The notes under the pieces are model-generated. The model did no database searches. It was not told where the DNA came from and saw only the letters and a program-made list of their open reading frames with translations. Positions 25,819 through 35,138 of a DNA stretch of 64,000 nucleotides are shown here, one piece after another; the first letter of the stretch is position 1, and the number at the start of each line of letters is the position of its first letter. Source of the stretch: Planctomycetales bacterium (GTDB taxonomy: Bacteria; Planctomycetota; Planctomycetia; Planctomycetales; Planctomycetaceae); the NCBI GenBank assembly GCA_026400835.1, contig JAPLOA010000109.1, forward strand, positions 1-64,000, in the 5' to 3' direction. Made by a program: the position numbers and the translations under genes.

Positions 25819-26176
25819 GACTGAACCCCCAAAATGAGTGATCAAAACATGGGTTGCAGAAACAGGAGACGCGATTGACAACGCGACTGTTCTTCTCATC
25901 TTCGCAACAGGATCGCGACGTAATAATAAACTCCGGCGAAGATTTCCTGAAAAGAGTAGCTTTTTGAGTCTACTCAACTGCCCCTGCTGGCAAAGCCCTA
26001 TCGTCGGAAATGTCGAAAAAGTCGAGTGCTCTCATCGCTGGGATGCAGTCAGGGTGAAATCTTCGACCACACTTGTGCCTCAACGTTGTGCATAAACGCA
26101 GTTCGTATGCGAGGTTATTCATCACGGTGCGATACGCCCGTCGATCGAGGGGCTGACGGGCAACGGAGAGCCGTCG
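25819..26176. other. Intergenic region between two DUF1559 modules
   Basis: No gene seen. It contains a weak 7-bp inverted repeat (GCCCGTC...GACGGGC, 26136-26161) just past the stop at 26177; it lacks a T tract, so I do not call it a terminator. It probably carries the promoter of the DUF1559 gene at 25818. Confidence 0.4.
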
Positions 26177-26674
26177 CTATTTGGGGCCTGTCGTCGAGCA
26201 ATCGGACTTCAGGTCAAAGTCGAATGTGGTTGTCGACGAGGTTACTTCGACAGTGAGTTTTGACTCTTTGTTGTAACAGGAGGGAACGGTTTCCCCGGCC
26301 GCTTTGGGGGCTTCGCCACCTTCTGAGGAGGACTCGCCTTCTTCAACGCCTTCTTCACCCTTCAGTCCCAGAATGTTGCGAGTTGTGCTGACCTGGACAA
26401 CTTTTTTGCCGGGGATGACGCCATCCATCTGGCTGTCGAACTGCAGCGTATACTCGCCGTCCGAATCTGTTCGTGCGAAGGAGAACGTGCCCTTCTCCGG
26501 GTCCTCAAAAGTGATCACCGCGCCCGGGAGTGGCTTACCATCGAGGGCCACCGTTCCACTGACAGAGACCAAATTCACACTGCCATAGTCAATATCGTTT
26601 GTGGCGCTACATCCTGACAGCCAGGGGAACGCAGTCAAAGAAACTACGAGGAGACAGGCACGGGAACGTTTCAA
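26177..26674 (-). CDS. Carboxypeptidase-regulatory-like lipoprotein
   Basis: 165 residues starting at TTG, with GGAG eight bases upstream. The signal LLVVSLTAFPWLSGC ends in a lipobox. The mature part is an Ig/transthyretin-like fold: VSGTVALDGKPLPGAVITFEDPEKGTFSFARTDSDGEYTLQF, then a Glu/Ser-rich insertion and a strand-rich C-terminus. Such small lipoproteins sit beside DUF1559 genes throughout planctomycetes. It lies 113 bp after the DUF1559 gene at 27723 on the same strand and is probably cotranscribed. Function unknown. Confidence 0.85.
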   Translation of the reverse strand: MKRSRACLLVVSLTAFPWLSGCSATNDIDYGSVNLVSVSGTVALDGKPLPGAVITFEDPEKGTFSFARTDSDGEYTLQFDSQMDGVIPGKKVVQVSTTRNILGLKGEEGVEEGESSSEGGEAPKAAGETVPSCYNKESKLTVEVTSSTTTFDFDLKSDCSTTGPK

Positions 26675-26787
26675 CGGAGATGCTCCAGGAACAACCAGGG
26701 TGATGATGGACTTTACGAATGAAGGGAACCCAGCTTCGAGTGATCCGGGGCATCTGAAAGATAGCCCCGGTCCTGGGATCAGCGGGG

Positions 26788-27723
26788 TTAGAATTCACCC
26801 ACAACTTCACCACCAGCTCGTGTTCCGAGTGCACGATAGACTCCAAGGTCGATGTTCTCAGAGATGAACCTTACCGAGCCATCTGCCAGCGTGTACTGAG
26901 CACCACCGACATGGTAGCTGCCGAAGGCCATTTCCATCAGAACACCATTCACTGTGAGGTCCAGGTTTGCATTCGGTTTGACGACGCATGAGCCGAGACC
27001 TTCTGAATATTCTGTTCCACCAAGGCCATTCAGAACCCATCCACCTGTCTGTGGTGAGCCAAACGCCCAATAATCCATTTGCTGGCCGTCTTTCGAGTAT
27101 TCGGAAGTGCGAGATTCACCGATCATGATCGTGTTGGAAGTTCCATCGATGATGTCCCTCATTTTGATATTGCTGCAGCCATAGAACATGCCATCCAGAT
27201 TATTCTGTTCCAGCGTCAAAAAGGCCGCAGTGTTAAAGCCGGCTGGGCGTGTTGAGGCATCATCAGAAGACACCATTGAGCCAGCACAGGCACGATAGCT
27301 GACAGGAACACGGCCTGGGATATTCTCGTTGTCGCGGGGGCCAAGTGGCATCGATGGGCACATGAAGCCCTGAATAATTGTGCCACAGGCCTTTTCGTTT
27401 GGTGATCCATCGAAGTCCCAGTTTCCAACAGTACCTTCCTGCCAGATGAGTGTGCTGTAGAGATTCGCCTGCTCGATCTGTGGGAGGATCATCGCCGTCC
27501 ACAAAGTTTCTCGTTCATCAAAGCCCCACGGAAACACATTGACCGTGTCGTGATAATTGTGCATTGCGATTCCCAGTTGCTTGAGATTGTTTTTGCACTG
27601 AGTCCTGCGAGCAGCCTCACGAGCCTGTTGTACAGCAGGCAGAAGCAGGGCAATCAAAATGGCGATGATCGCAATCACCACCAGAAGCTCGATCAAGGTA
27701 AAACCACGTTTGCGAATCGGCAT
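26788..27723 (-). CDS. DUF1559 prepilin-like protein
   Basis: 311 residues from [16 protein letters not shown], with the same pilin signal, hydrophobic helix and [16 protein letters not shown] block as its neighbour at 25818. [27 protein letters not shown] carries the intact H-x9-DG motif, and the C-terminus is GGEVVGEF. The body differs from that at 25818, so these are paralogues, not recent duplicates. Surface or pseudopilus role inferred from the family. It leads a transcript with the lipoprotein gene at 26674. Confidence 0.93.
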   Translation of the reverse strand: MPIRKRGFTLIELLVVIAIIAILIALLLPAVQQAREAARRTQCKNNLKQLGIAMHNYHDTVNVFPWGFDERETLWTAMILPQIEQANLYSTLIWQEGTVGNWDFDGSPNEKACGTIIQGFMCPSMPLGPRDNENIPGRVPVSYRACAGSMVSSDDASTRPAGFNTAAFLTLEQNNLDGMFYGCSNIKMRDIIDGTSNTIMIGESRTSEYSKDGQQMDYWAFGSPQTGGWVLNGLGGTEYSEGLGSCVVKPNANLDLTVNGVLMEMAFGSYHVGGAQYTLADGSVRFISENIDLGVYRALGTRAGGEVVGEF

Positions 27724-28037
27724 ACAGCACCTCAACAAAAAAACAAAACAAAGTCGGCGGCATCGATGATCCCCTGAGTGAAGGTCTCTGTTGAGGAATC
27801 ATCGATATTCAGTTAAGACAATGAAGAAGTCTTCTTGTTAATCGCTGTTTGTTAAGATTTGGTAAGGGCCCTGTGCAGGAAAAATCATTTCCAAACTCGG
27901 GATTTGCTCGCGAGTGTACCCACGAATATAACGGAGAAAATTCGCATGGCACACCAAATGATTGTGCCGTAAGGGAAGGGCTGCTGGCAACGGCACTTGA
28001 AAAATGCCTGCTCTATGTAAAACCGGCGACCAGGGCG
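27724..28037. other. Non-coding gap
   Basis: Upstream of the DUF1559 gene and past the end of trpC, both on the minus strand. It is A/T-rich near 27730-27850 and likely contains the DUF1559 promoter. No gene supported. Confidence 0.4.
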
Positions 28038-28820
28038 TCAGGTGCCCATCAGAGACCGGACAGCAATTCCGATGTCCGGCTGTCTCATCAGCGATTCGCC
28101 GACAAGCACTGCACCGATTCCTTCTGCTCGAAGACGCTGGATATCGGCGTGACTGGCAATGCCGCTTTCGCTGACCAGCAGAATGTCCTCGGGTACCAGT
28201 TGCTTCACTCGAAAGGTATGTTCCAGTGACGTGACAAACGTGCGAAGATCACGATTGTTGATCCCCAGCAGTTTTGTTCCTGTCGCCAGAACACGCTCTA
28301 CGTTCTCCAGATCGTACAACTCGATTAGAACGTCCATGCCCAGGCTGCGAGCGTAGCTGTACAAGTCGTTCAGCTGAGCATCATCAAGGCATTCAGCGAT
28401 CAACAGCACACAGTCCGCCCCCGCGACTCGCGCTTCGGCGATCTGATAGCGGTCGATGATGAACTCCTTCCGCATCACCGGAATGCGGACGATTTGCCTG
28501 ATCGCCTGCAGGAAATCCAGATGCCCCTGAAAGAAATGTTCGTCCGTCAGCACACTCAGACAAGTCGCTCCGGCAACTTCATACTGGCGAGCAATCGTGA
28601 CGGGATCAAAATCCGCGCGGATCAGCCCGGCCGATGGCGATGCCTTTTTGACTTCCGCGATCAGGCCCGGTTTACTGGCGGCCTTCAGGGCCTCAAGGAA
28701 TCCTCGCACGGGAGGAGCTGCAGACAGACGTCGTTCCAGCGTCGAAAAAGGAATTCGTTCACGCGCAGCGGCGACTTCCCGGTGCTTCTGTTCGAGGATT
28801 TCGTCAAGAATGGTCGACAA
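28038..28820 (-). CDS. trpC: Indole-3-glycerol-phosphate synthase
   Basis: 260 residues, the normal length of monofunctional TrpC. It converts carboxyphenylaminodeoxyribulose phosphate to indole-3-glycerol phosphate in tryptophan synthesis. Starts at TTG with GGAG eight bases upstream. ILDEILEQKHREVAAARERIP, IAEVKKASPSAGLIR (catalytic Lys and phosphate region), VLTDEHFFQG, VMRKEFIIDRYQIAEARVAGADCVLLI, LLGINNRDLRTF and SESGIASHADIQRL are the expected blocks. Other trp genes are not adjacent, so the pathway is dispersed. No leader peptide or attenuator is seen upstream. Confidence 0.97.
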   Translation of the reverse strand: MSTILDEILEQKHREVAAARERIPFSTLERRLSAAPPVRGFLEALKAASKPGLIAEVKKASPSAGLIRADFDPVTIARQYEVAGATCLSVLTDEHFFQGHLDFLQAIRQIVRIPVMRKEFIIDRYQIAEARVAGADCVLLIAECLDDAQLNDLYSYARSLGMDVLIELYDLENVERVLATGTKLLGINNRDLRTFVTSLEHTFRVKQLVPEDILLVSESGIASHADIQRLRAEGIGAVLVGESLMRQPDIGIAVRSLMGT

Positions 28821-28892
28821 GGCTTATGCTCCGCGTTCTGATACCCGAACGGATATTCCGTGCGCGTTCACGATTGAGGCTGACTTCGAGGA

Positions 28893-28970
28893 TCAGAAAA
28901 GGGGTCAGGAACCAATAGTCAGATGGCCCGAAGGGTACTGCGCACGATTGGTTCCTGACCCCTTTTCTGA
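28893..28970. repeat. REPIN-like hairpin with 24-bp perfect stem
   Basis: Bases 28893-28916 are a perfect inverted copy of 28947-28970, around a 30-base loop. Each arm contains AAAAGGGGTCAGG, the same 13-nt core as the inverted repeats of the RAYT element at 3409-4147. It lies between trpC and the CPBP protease gene and encodes nothing. It is probably a non-autonomous element mobilised by that RAYT. Confidence 0.8.
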
Positions 28971-29077
28971 GCTACATCGCGCGGAGAATAGTATTGGCCA
29001 GCATCCGACTGGTCGAGGGTGTGACGGAAATAGCCCATTGCTGGTTTTGAAGTGCTGGTTCTGAAGAATGGCTCACG

Positions 29078-30469
29078 ATGCTTGTGAACAACCTGTTTCC
29101 CGGTCTCTTGGCTGAATTTAATCTGTTGGCTCAGGCCGCCGCTGCCCCGGAGCAGATAACGCCAGGGGCCACCATAGCTGGGTTCCTCGTGCTGGGCATT
29201 ATGGCGTCCAGTGTCTGGATGATCGTCGTCTGGATCGGACGACGGAATCTGACCGGTCATGCTCTTCCGGCTGCTCGCCGAGGCATTCTGCGAGTTCCCC
29301 CGGCTCTGACGTTTGTCGGAATCGGGCTGTCGCTGCTGATGTTTCTCCTGATGACGCTCGTGTCACTTCAGGAAAAGCCCGGAGCCAAAGCGGCCTCCAA
29401 GCCCGTGGCCAATCCTGTTGCCGCCAGCTCTGCCGAGACGTCATCATCCACAGCAGATACATCACCAACTGCCGAGGAATCAACAGCGCCAGAGGTAAAG
29501 CCTACTGAGACAACATCAGCTGAGACAACATCAGCTGAGGCGAACCCCCCATCTGAAAAGTCGGACAAGAAGAAATCCGCAGCTTCTCAGATGACGCCGG
29601 AAGACATGCAGAGCGCACTGATTCAGACCGTTGTCATGGATGCTTTTTTGTTCCTTGTCTTCGGGGTCGTTGTCTTTGTGGCTCGACTACAAGGCCGAGC
29701 ACGCCTGTCCGAGTCCGCAGCACTTTTGCCATCGCCGCAGACTCAAGCTTACCAGACGGTAATGTATTCGCCGGCGAATTTCTGGCCTGATCTGGATGAT
29801 GCTTCCGCTGCACCAATGCCCGGCTACCCGTTGCCTGTCGAACGCGCCGTCACACCGTCGGGAGCCAGTTCAGTTCCTTCTCACTTAGAAGCATCAGAGT
29901 CACCATGGGCTGCTCCTCAGGCCGAGAGCAGTATCAGTTCATCAGCGGAAATGATTTCGCAAGGTGAAACACCAGGCGAAACATCGGGTGAAGTGGATGA
30001 ACCCTTCAGCTTTCTCACGGAGCTGCGATACGCTGCAGAAGTCTTCCTCGCGGCGTACGTTCCCACGGCGATGCTGCGAGTGCTGGTTGTCGCGTTGACA
30101 GCAGGGCTGACCGGGGAAGTTCCGGATCAGCATCCATTTCTTGAGATGATGGAGTCCGACGTAGGAACAGCAGTGCTGGGGCTGATCGCGCTGACAGCCG
30201 TTGTGCTTGCTCCCATCGTGGAAGAATTACAGTTCCGAGTCGTCATTCTCGGTGGCATCGCTCAACTGGGCAGGCCGTGGCTGGCCCTTGGAGTTTCGTC
30301 CGTTCTGTTTGCATTTGCACATGGCTTCCCGGATTCACTGGCGCTGCTGCCACTGGCGTTTGCGCTTGGCTACGCCTATCTCCGGCGGCGAAGCTACATC
30401 ACGGTGATGTTGGTGCATTTCCTGTTTAACGCCTTCAACATGGTGCTGGCTTTTTTGTCCATGTTTTGA
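29078..30469 (+). CDS. CPBP (CAAX-like) intramembrane metalloprotease
   Basis: 463 residues, longer than typical family members. Two N-terminal membrane helices (ATIAGFLVLGIMASSVWMIVVWIG; LTFVGIGLSLLMFLLMTLVSL) are joined by a Ser/Thr/Ala/Glu-rich linker with a short tandem repeat (ETTSAETTSAE). Another helix (MDAFLFLVFGVVVFVARL) precedes the catalytic core. The core has EELQFR (EExxxR), LFAFAHGFPD (FxxxH) and HFLFNAFN, the three CPBP motifs. It is an inner-membrane protease-like protein; bacterial members are linked to bacteriocin maturation or immunity, but the role here is unknown. Confidence 0.88.
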   Translation: MLVNNLFPGLLAEFNLLAQAAAAPEQITPGATIAGFLVLGIMASSVWMIVVWIGRRNLTGHALPAARRGILRVPPALTFVGIGLSLLMFLLMTLVSLQEKPGAKAASKPVANPVAASSAETSSSTADTSPTAEESTAPEVKPTETTSAETTSAEANPPSEKSDKKKSAASQMTPEDMQSALIQTVVMDAFLFLVFGVVVFVARLQGRARLSESAALLPSPQTQAYQTVMYSPANFWPDLDDASAAPMPGYPLPVERAVTPSGASSVPSHLEASESPWAAPQAESSISSSAEMISQGETPGETSGEVDEPFSFLTELRYAAEVFLAAYVPTAMLRVLVVALTAGLTGEVPDQHPFLEMMESDVGTAVLGLIALTAVVLAPIVEELQFRVVILGGIAQLGRPWLALGVSSVLFAFAHGFPDSLALLPLAFALGYAYLRRRSYITVMLVHFLFNAFNMVLAFLSMF

Positions 30470-30506
30470 AAGTCCACTGTCGGCAAACCGTGAGTGAGTT
30501 CCGTCG

Positions 30507-30543
30507 GCGGAGCGACGGGCGTAACGTACACCCGTCTCTCCGC
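30507..30543. terminator. Hairpin between convergent genes
   Basis: GCGGAGCGACGGGCGT pairs with ACACCCGTCTCTCCGC apart from three mismatched positions, around a 5-base loop. It lies between the convergent stops at 30469 and 30562, with no long T tract, so it may be a weak bidirectional terminator or a REP-like remnant. Confidence 0.45.
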
Positions 30544-30561
30544 AGGCGGGATCTTATCAAT

Positions 30562-31170
30562 CTACAACGAGACACCCAACTCCCGCAGCGCGGTGAGCAG
30601 CAGCGGTGTGGTTGTATAAATGCTGGCATTAATGCCGAACGATGCGCCCTTGTGGGTGTAGGCTTCGATATCGTCTGTGTAAAAGCATTCGGTCGGTTCA
30701 CATTGCGCCCTCGAGAGGGCGACTTCGAAAATCCGATCTTCCGGCTTCAGGGCTCGCGCTTCGAATGAAGTGACTCGATCATCCATCAACCGCAGCACAT
30801 CGAAATGCCGTTCAATGAACTGGATGTGGGTGATGCTGGTATTTGACAACAGCACCAGCCGAATCCCGGCGTTCTTCAACCCTTGAAGGACAGGAATAAT
30901 CGAATCGTTCAGCCAGAAGATATCGGCTGCGGCGTGGCGGAGCTGGTCGATATCGATCGTTCGTCCGGTGGCTTCACAGAACTCGGCATGAAACTCTTCT
31001 TCCGAGATATCGCCGCGCTCGAGCTTCCACTGTCGGCCTTCTTCAAGAAGAAAAGTCTTTGTCTGAGGAAGGCTCCAGCCGCATAGCTCGGCGATATTCT
31101 GACACATCCGTTCGTGCGAAAAGAACACGAGCACATTGCCCATGTCGAAGAAGCAGGTTTTGATTGTCAT
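30562..31170 (-). CDS. HAD-superfamily hydrolase, YihX-like
   Basis: 202 residues. The nucleophile motif is FFDMGNVLVF; the usual second Asp is Gly/Asn as in the YihX glucose-1-phosphate phosphatase group. Motif II is LVLLSNTS, and the C-terminal motif is CFYTDDIEAYTHKG with the metal-binding Asp pair. A helical cap is inserted after motif I. It is a cytoplasmic phosphatase of small phosphorylated compounds; the exact substrate is unknown. It is followed by the large disordered-protein gene on the same strand upstream. Confidence 0.85.
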   Translation of the reverse strand: MTIKTCFFDMGNVLVFFSHERMCQNIAELCGWSLPQTKTFLLEEGRQWKLERGDISEEEFHAEFCEATGRTIDIDQLRHAAADIFWLNDSIIPVLQGLKNAGIRLVLLSNTSITHIQFIERHFDVLRLMDDRVTSFEARALKPEDRIFEVALSRAQCEPTECFYTDDIEAYTHKGASFGINASIYTTTPLLLTALRELGVSL

Positions 31171-31201
31171 TGACGTTACAGCCGAAGTCGGGAAATAAAA
31201 T

Positions 31202-31231
31202 CAGGCATGACGCTGAAGGACATCATGCCTG
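31202..31231 (-). terminator. Terminator of the acidic/RG-rich protein gene
   Basis: Perfect 9-bp inverted repeat (CAGGCATGA / TCATGCCTG) with a 12-base loop. On the minus strand it is followed by an ATTTTATTT stretch. It lies ~35 bp past the stop at 31266. Confidence 0.65.
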
Positions 31232-31265
31232 TTTGAGATCAACAGATCGAGAGTGGGACTGCCGC

Positions 31266-33272
31266 TTAGCGTCGGCGAGGAGGTCGGCTGCCGCCACCAT
31301 CGCGTCCACCGCGACCACGACTCTCTGTTCGACGAGCATGGTCTTCTGTCGGAGTTCTCAGCGACAGGGCACCGATCGCTTCTTCCCAGGTCGGGATATC
31401 TGCAAACTCCGGAGCAACTCGAGGTGCTCGCGAGTCACGGCGGTCACCGGAATTTTCGGAGCCTTCACCGCGATCCCGTGGAGCGGGGCGACGTGCAGGA
31501 CGTTCGGCCGCCACTGATTCACGAGGAGCACGCTCAGCTCGTTCTTCACGTGGCTGACGTTCTTCTCGCGGAGCCCGTTCTTCACGCGGTGCGCGTTCCT
31601 CACGAGGAGGGCGTTCTTCGCGTTGAGCACGGGTGTCGCGAGGCTCTCGGTCGCGAGGAGGTCGTGATTCTTCACGTCCGCGTCCACGATCTCGCCCACG
31701 GCTTCGATCACGTCCACGGTCGCTGCGTGGTGCAACAACTTCTTCTTCCGGCTCATCACTGAATTCAGTCAGCTCAGCATCGGAGTCCAGATCGTCGTCT
31801 TCGAAATCATCATCGTCACGTTCTGTCCGACGGGCAGGCGGAGCAGGTCGCTCGCTGCGTGGAGCTTCTTCGCGAGGACCGTTGGGTCCACGTCCGCGTC
31901 CACGTCCTCGTCCCCGACGTCCCCGACCGCGTGGTCGGTCGTCTGATTCTTCAGTAGCAGCAACTTCGGAGTCTTCATCGTCGGCTTCTGCGACGGGTTC
32001 AGGTCTGCGGGCAGGCGGCGAAGGAGGTTCTTCCTTCACACGACGCTGAGCGTTCACGCTGCCAGCGGAAATGCTGACGATATCTTCCTGATCCTCATCG
32101 AAAAGGATTTCGCTGAGATCATCATCAACGTCACCGCCTGAGCCGGAATCCGTGGATTCGGCTGATTCCTTTATTTCGCCAGATTCATCCCGGCGACGAC
32201 GGCCTCGTCCCCGACCGCCACGACGGCGTCCACGACGCTTCTTCTTCGACTGACCATCAGAGTCAGAGTCTTCTTCAAGATCTGCTTCGGCATCGAGCCC
32301 CGGAGCTGTCTCAACAACATCGTCTTCTTCTTCGTCTCCGAAGTCGTCATCGTCATGGGATGACTTCAGAGCAGGAGTTGGCTTCTTCGCCGCAGCTTTG
32401 TCGTCCCAAACCCACTCATCAAGTTCCTGCCAGTATGAATCGTCATCTCCGCCGCCCGGTGCAGAAGCTGCCGGAGCTTCTTTACGTTCGGGACGTTCCG
32501 GGCGAGGTCCTCGTTCAGGACGGGCATCGCTGCGAACATCGCGTCGTTCGTCACTGCGAGCAGGCTTGCGATTGTCTTGTCGCTGAGGCCGACCTTCGTT
32601 GCGATCACGACGACCGTCGGAGCGGCTTTCTTCAGCACGCGGGGTCGCCGGACGCGGATCAGGGCGTCGTTGTGGAGCTGGCTGCTCACGATGCTGACGC
32701 GGGGCTTCAGCACGGGTGTCGCGCGCTGTTACAGGCTTACGGCGAGCAGGAGGGCCATCGATTTCCGCACCGAAGTCATCTTCTTCCTCTTCGTCGTCTT
32801 CCTCATCGTCATCGTCGTCGAATTCGTCATCGTCTTCTTCTTCCTCCTCTTCGTCCTCTTCTTCGTCGAGGTCGTCGTCATCATCGTCTTCGTCCTCTTC
32901 CTCACCGAAGTCGAAGTTTTCATCGTCGTCTTCAGTGACGCTTACGACATCCTCTACCTCGTCGTCCTCTTCGTCTTCGTCGTCGGAGAACACAATCAGG
33001 TCGTCGAGATCATCCTCTGAGACTCTGGAAGAGGCTGATGTGGCGGAACGATGGTCCTGAGCCATTGGGCTTGAATTCGTTGATTCATAGGAGTCCGGCA
33101 CAACCTGGCTGAGGAGTGATGCTGCCGGCTTCTTCACATCGTCGTAGTCGTCGAACAGAACCTCACCACCGACGTCTGCGGGGCTCATGTTGAGTCCGAA
33201 GAAGGATTCTGCGAGGTAGCGGGCGGCTTCATCAGCCTTTTTTTTGTGTGGGTCTTCACTGGGACCTGTCAT
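31266..33272 (-). CDS. Giant disordered acidic and Arg/Gly-rich protein
   Basis: 668 residues. After a short ordered N-terminus (MTGPSEDPHKKKADEAARYLAESFFGLNMSPADVGG) come long Asp/Glu runs (EEEEEDDDEFDDDDDEE), then alternating basic blocks (GRRRGGRGRGRRRR, RGRGRRGRGRGRGRG) and a C-terminal REERAPREERAPREER repeat. A final short ordered patch, PEFADIPTWEEAIGALSLRTP, is the only other globular-looking part. The composition resembles RNA-binding scaffold tails (RNase E, RG-rich proteins), but no enzyme domain is visible. Upstream, at its 5' side, is a 380-470 bp gap. It likely binds RNA or forms condensates; that is an inference. Confidence 0.8.
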   Translation of the reverse strand: MTGPSEDPHKKKADEAARYLAESFFGLNMSPADVGGEVLFDDYDDVKKPAASLLSQVVPDSYESTNSSPMAQDHRSATSASSRVSEDDLDDLIVFSDDEDEEDDEVEDVVSVTEDDDENFDFGEEEDEDDDDDDLDEEEDEEEEEEDDDEFDDDDDEEDDEEEEDDFGAEIDGPPARRKPVTARDTRAEAPRQHREQPAPQRRPDPRPATPRAEESRSDGRRDRNEGRPQRQDNRKPARSDERRDVRSDARPERGPRPERPERKEAPAASAPGGGDDDSYWQELDEWVWDDKAAAKKPTPALKSSHDDDDFGDEEEDDVVETAPGLDAEADLEEDSDSDGQSKKKRRGRRRGGRGRGRRRRDESGEIKESAESTDSGSGGDVDDDLSEILFDEDQEDIVSISAGSVNAQRRVKEEPPSPPARRPEPVAEADDEDSEVAATEESDDRPRGRGRRGRGRGRGRGPNGPREEAPRSERPAPPARRTERDDDDFEDDDLDSDAELTEFSDEPEEEVVAPRSDRGRDRSRGRDRGRGREESRPPRDREPRDTRAQREERPPREERAPREERAPREERQPREERAERAPRESVAAERPARRPAPRDRGEGSENSGDRRDSRAPRVAPEFADIPTWEEAIGALSLRTPTEDHARRTESRGRGGRDGGGSRPPRRR

Positions 33273-33743
33273 GTCATCCGTCTTTCAGGTTTTGGTTTCA
33301 GCCCGCGATTTGCCGGCGAAACGGTTTTTGGCCGCACTGGGAAAACTGTTTGATTGGCGTCCGGATTCGATGCCTCCAACGACCCGGGCACCCCTTTTTC
33401 GATGGGGCGGCAGCAATTCATCGCGAAGGCTACCCCGGCAAATCGTTGAATGCAATTGGGTCTCACGAGGCGACGACGATGTTTCCCTGCTTTGCCCCGA
33501 AACGCCCGCGTGTGGCAAACAATCCCTGGTTATCAGGGCTTCAATCGACGATCGGACGGCCCTGACACTGGCAAAACAGTCTCCTGGACCTAAAGATACG
33601 AAATACTGCCGACAGCCTCTGCCGGTTGAAACTGCTCTGTTTTCCTGCCTCCTTTGCTGTTTCGGAGTTGCCCCGTGACTCGGTCGGCCCTTATTGCTTT
33701 CAGATCCCGATGGTCGTCTGCCGCTGCCTCAAGCGTCTCACCC
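33273..33743. other. Intergenic region between divergent genes
   Basis: Separates the minus-strand disordered-protein gene from the plus-strand PQQ-propeller gene. Overlapping open frames here have no family features or ribosome sites, so I treat them as chance. It probably holds both promoters. Confidence 0.4.
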
Positions 33744-35138
33744 ATGCTGATTTCACTGGCCGCGTCGCTGATATCGATCGGATCTTCCCACAGACTGCAG
33801 GCCGAAGACTGGCCGTGGTTTCTGGGATCTCGTCATACAGGGGAGTCATCTGAAACCCAGTTGAATCTCGATTGGTCCAAAGCAGAGCCACCGACGGTCT
33901 GGAAACAACCAGTCGGGACCGGTTATAGCGCGCCGTCTGTGCTGGGAGAAAGACTTGTTGTTCATCATCGAATGGGAGATGAGGAAATCATATCCTGCCG
34001 CTCCGTCACCGACGGGGCTGAGATCTGGAAGTACGCTTACCCATCCACTTTCCAGGATCCGTATGGTTACAACAATGGGCCTCGGTGTTCGCCCGTCTTA
34101 ACGACGGACCGCTGCTATGCCCTTGGTGCGGAAGGCATGCTGGTCTGTGTCACGATGGCGGATGGCAAGTTAATCTGGGAGAAGGACCTGCGAAAAGAGT
34201 TCAGTCTGCCGGAATGGTTCTTCGGTGTAGGCTGCTCGCCGATCCTTGATGGGAACCGCCTGATCGTGCTCGTTGGCGGACAACCGAATTCCGGCGTTGT
34301 CGCGTTTGACGTGGCGGACGGCAAAGTCTTGTGGCAGGCGGTTGGCAAGAACACCTGGGACGGAACACAGACCGATGAAGGCGACACCTACAAGTGGCTC
34401 GGCGATGAAATGGTTGTCAGCTATTCGTCTCCGGTCATTGCCGAAATTCATGGGAAACGACATCTCCTCTGTCTGGTGCGACAGGGGCTTGTTTCACTGG
34501 ATCCTGAAACCGGCGAACAGAATTTTTCTTACTGGTTCCGTGCTCGAGTTCACGAATCCGTGAATGCGGCCCGCCCGCTGGTCATCGATGATCAGATTTT
34601 TCTGTCAGCCGCTTATCAGGTCGGATCGGCTCTACTGAAAGTGGGAGCCGACGGAAAGTCTTACACTGAAGTGTGGCGAGACAAAAAGAATCTGCTGACC
34701 CACTGGTCCACTCCGATCTATGTGGACGGTTGTATTTACGGATTCAGCGGCCGCCATGAAAACGAAGGGGAATTACGCTGCATTCAGTTGTCAGACGGCA
34801 AAGTGCTGTGGTCATCGACGGGCTTCAACGGCGACTTATCTGATCTGGCTCGTGACCGTACCACGGGAAATATCGTGGAAGCGAAGACAGGGAAAGTGAT
34901 CCCGTATCCGTTCTTCGGACGAGGCTCCAAGATCAGAGCCGGCAACAAGTTCATCGTGCTGGGCGAGCGAGGCACGATCTCGGTCGTGGATGTTGACAAA
35001 GAGAAGTTTGTTGAACGCGGCCGATTCTTTTTGAGCGAGATCGATTATCCAGCGTGGGCCGCGCCGGTGCTGTCGAACGGGCAGATGTACCTGCGGAGCG
35101 AGAAGTGGCTTGTCAGGATAGATCTGTCAAAAAAATAG
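33744..35138 (+). CDS. Exported PQQ-like beta-propeller protein
   Basis: 464 residues from MLISLAASLISIGSSHRLQA, a signal peptide; an earlier in-frame start at 33654 would add 30 residues and spoil it. The mature part begins EDWPWFLGSRHTGESSET. Repeating propeller blades have GKLIWEKDL, GKVLWQAVG, GKVLWSSTG (the W-motif of PQQ-type repeats) and several GxxxYALGAEG-like turns. Planctomycete genomes carry many such proteins of unknown substrate. It is not a quinoprotein dehydrogenase: no PQQ-ligand disulfide or heme domain is seen. Confidence 0.88.
   Translation: MLISLAASLISIGSSHRLQAEDWPWFLGSRHTGESSETQLNLDWSKAEPPTVWKQPVGTGYSAPSVLGERLVVHHRMGDEEIISCRSVTDGAEIWKYAYPSTFQDPYGYNNGPRCSPVLTTDRCYALGAEGMLVCVTMADGKLIWEKDLRKEFSLPEWFFGVGCSPILDGNRLIVLVGGQPNSGVVAFDVADGKVLWQAVGKNTWDGTQTDEGDTYKWLGDEMVVSYSSPVIAEIHGKRHLLCLVRQGLVSLDPETGEQNFSYWFRARVHESVNAARPLVIDDQIFLSAAYQVGSALLKVGADGKSYTEVWRDKKNLLTHWSTPIYVDGCIYGFSGRHENEGELRCIQLSDGKVLWSSTGFNGDLSDLARDRTTGNIVEAKTGKVIPYPFFGRGSKIRAGNKFIVLGERGTISVVDVDKEKFVERGRFFLSEIDYPAWAAPVLSNGQMYLRSEKWLVRIDLSKK

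Noticed and set aside
26136-26161. 7-bp inverted repeat GCCCGTC...GACGGGC past the lipoprotein stop
   Set aside because: No T tract on the minus strand and a short stem, so it is not supported as a terminator.
28821-28892. Possible trp leader or attenuator upstream of trpC
   Set aside because: No leader peptide with Trp codons and no competing hairpins; the only strong hairpin nearby is the REPIN-like element.
31633-33060. Long plus-strand Ser/Arg-rich open frames opposite the disordered protein
   Set aside because: They mirror the Asp/Glu and Arg/Gly codon periodicity of the minus-strand gene (GAT/GAA read back as ATC/TTC, CGT as ACG) and have no ribosome site or signal.
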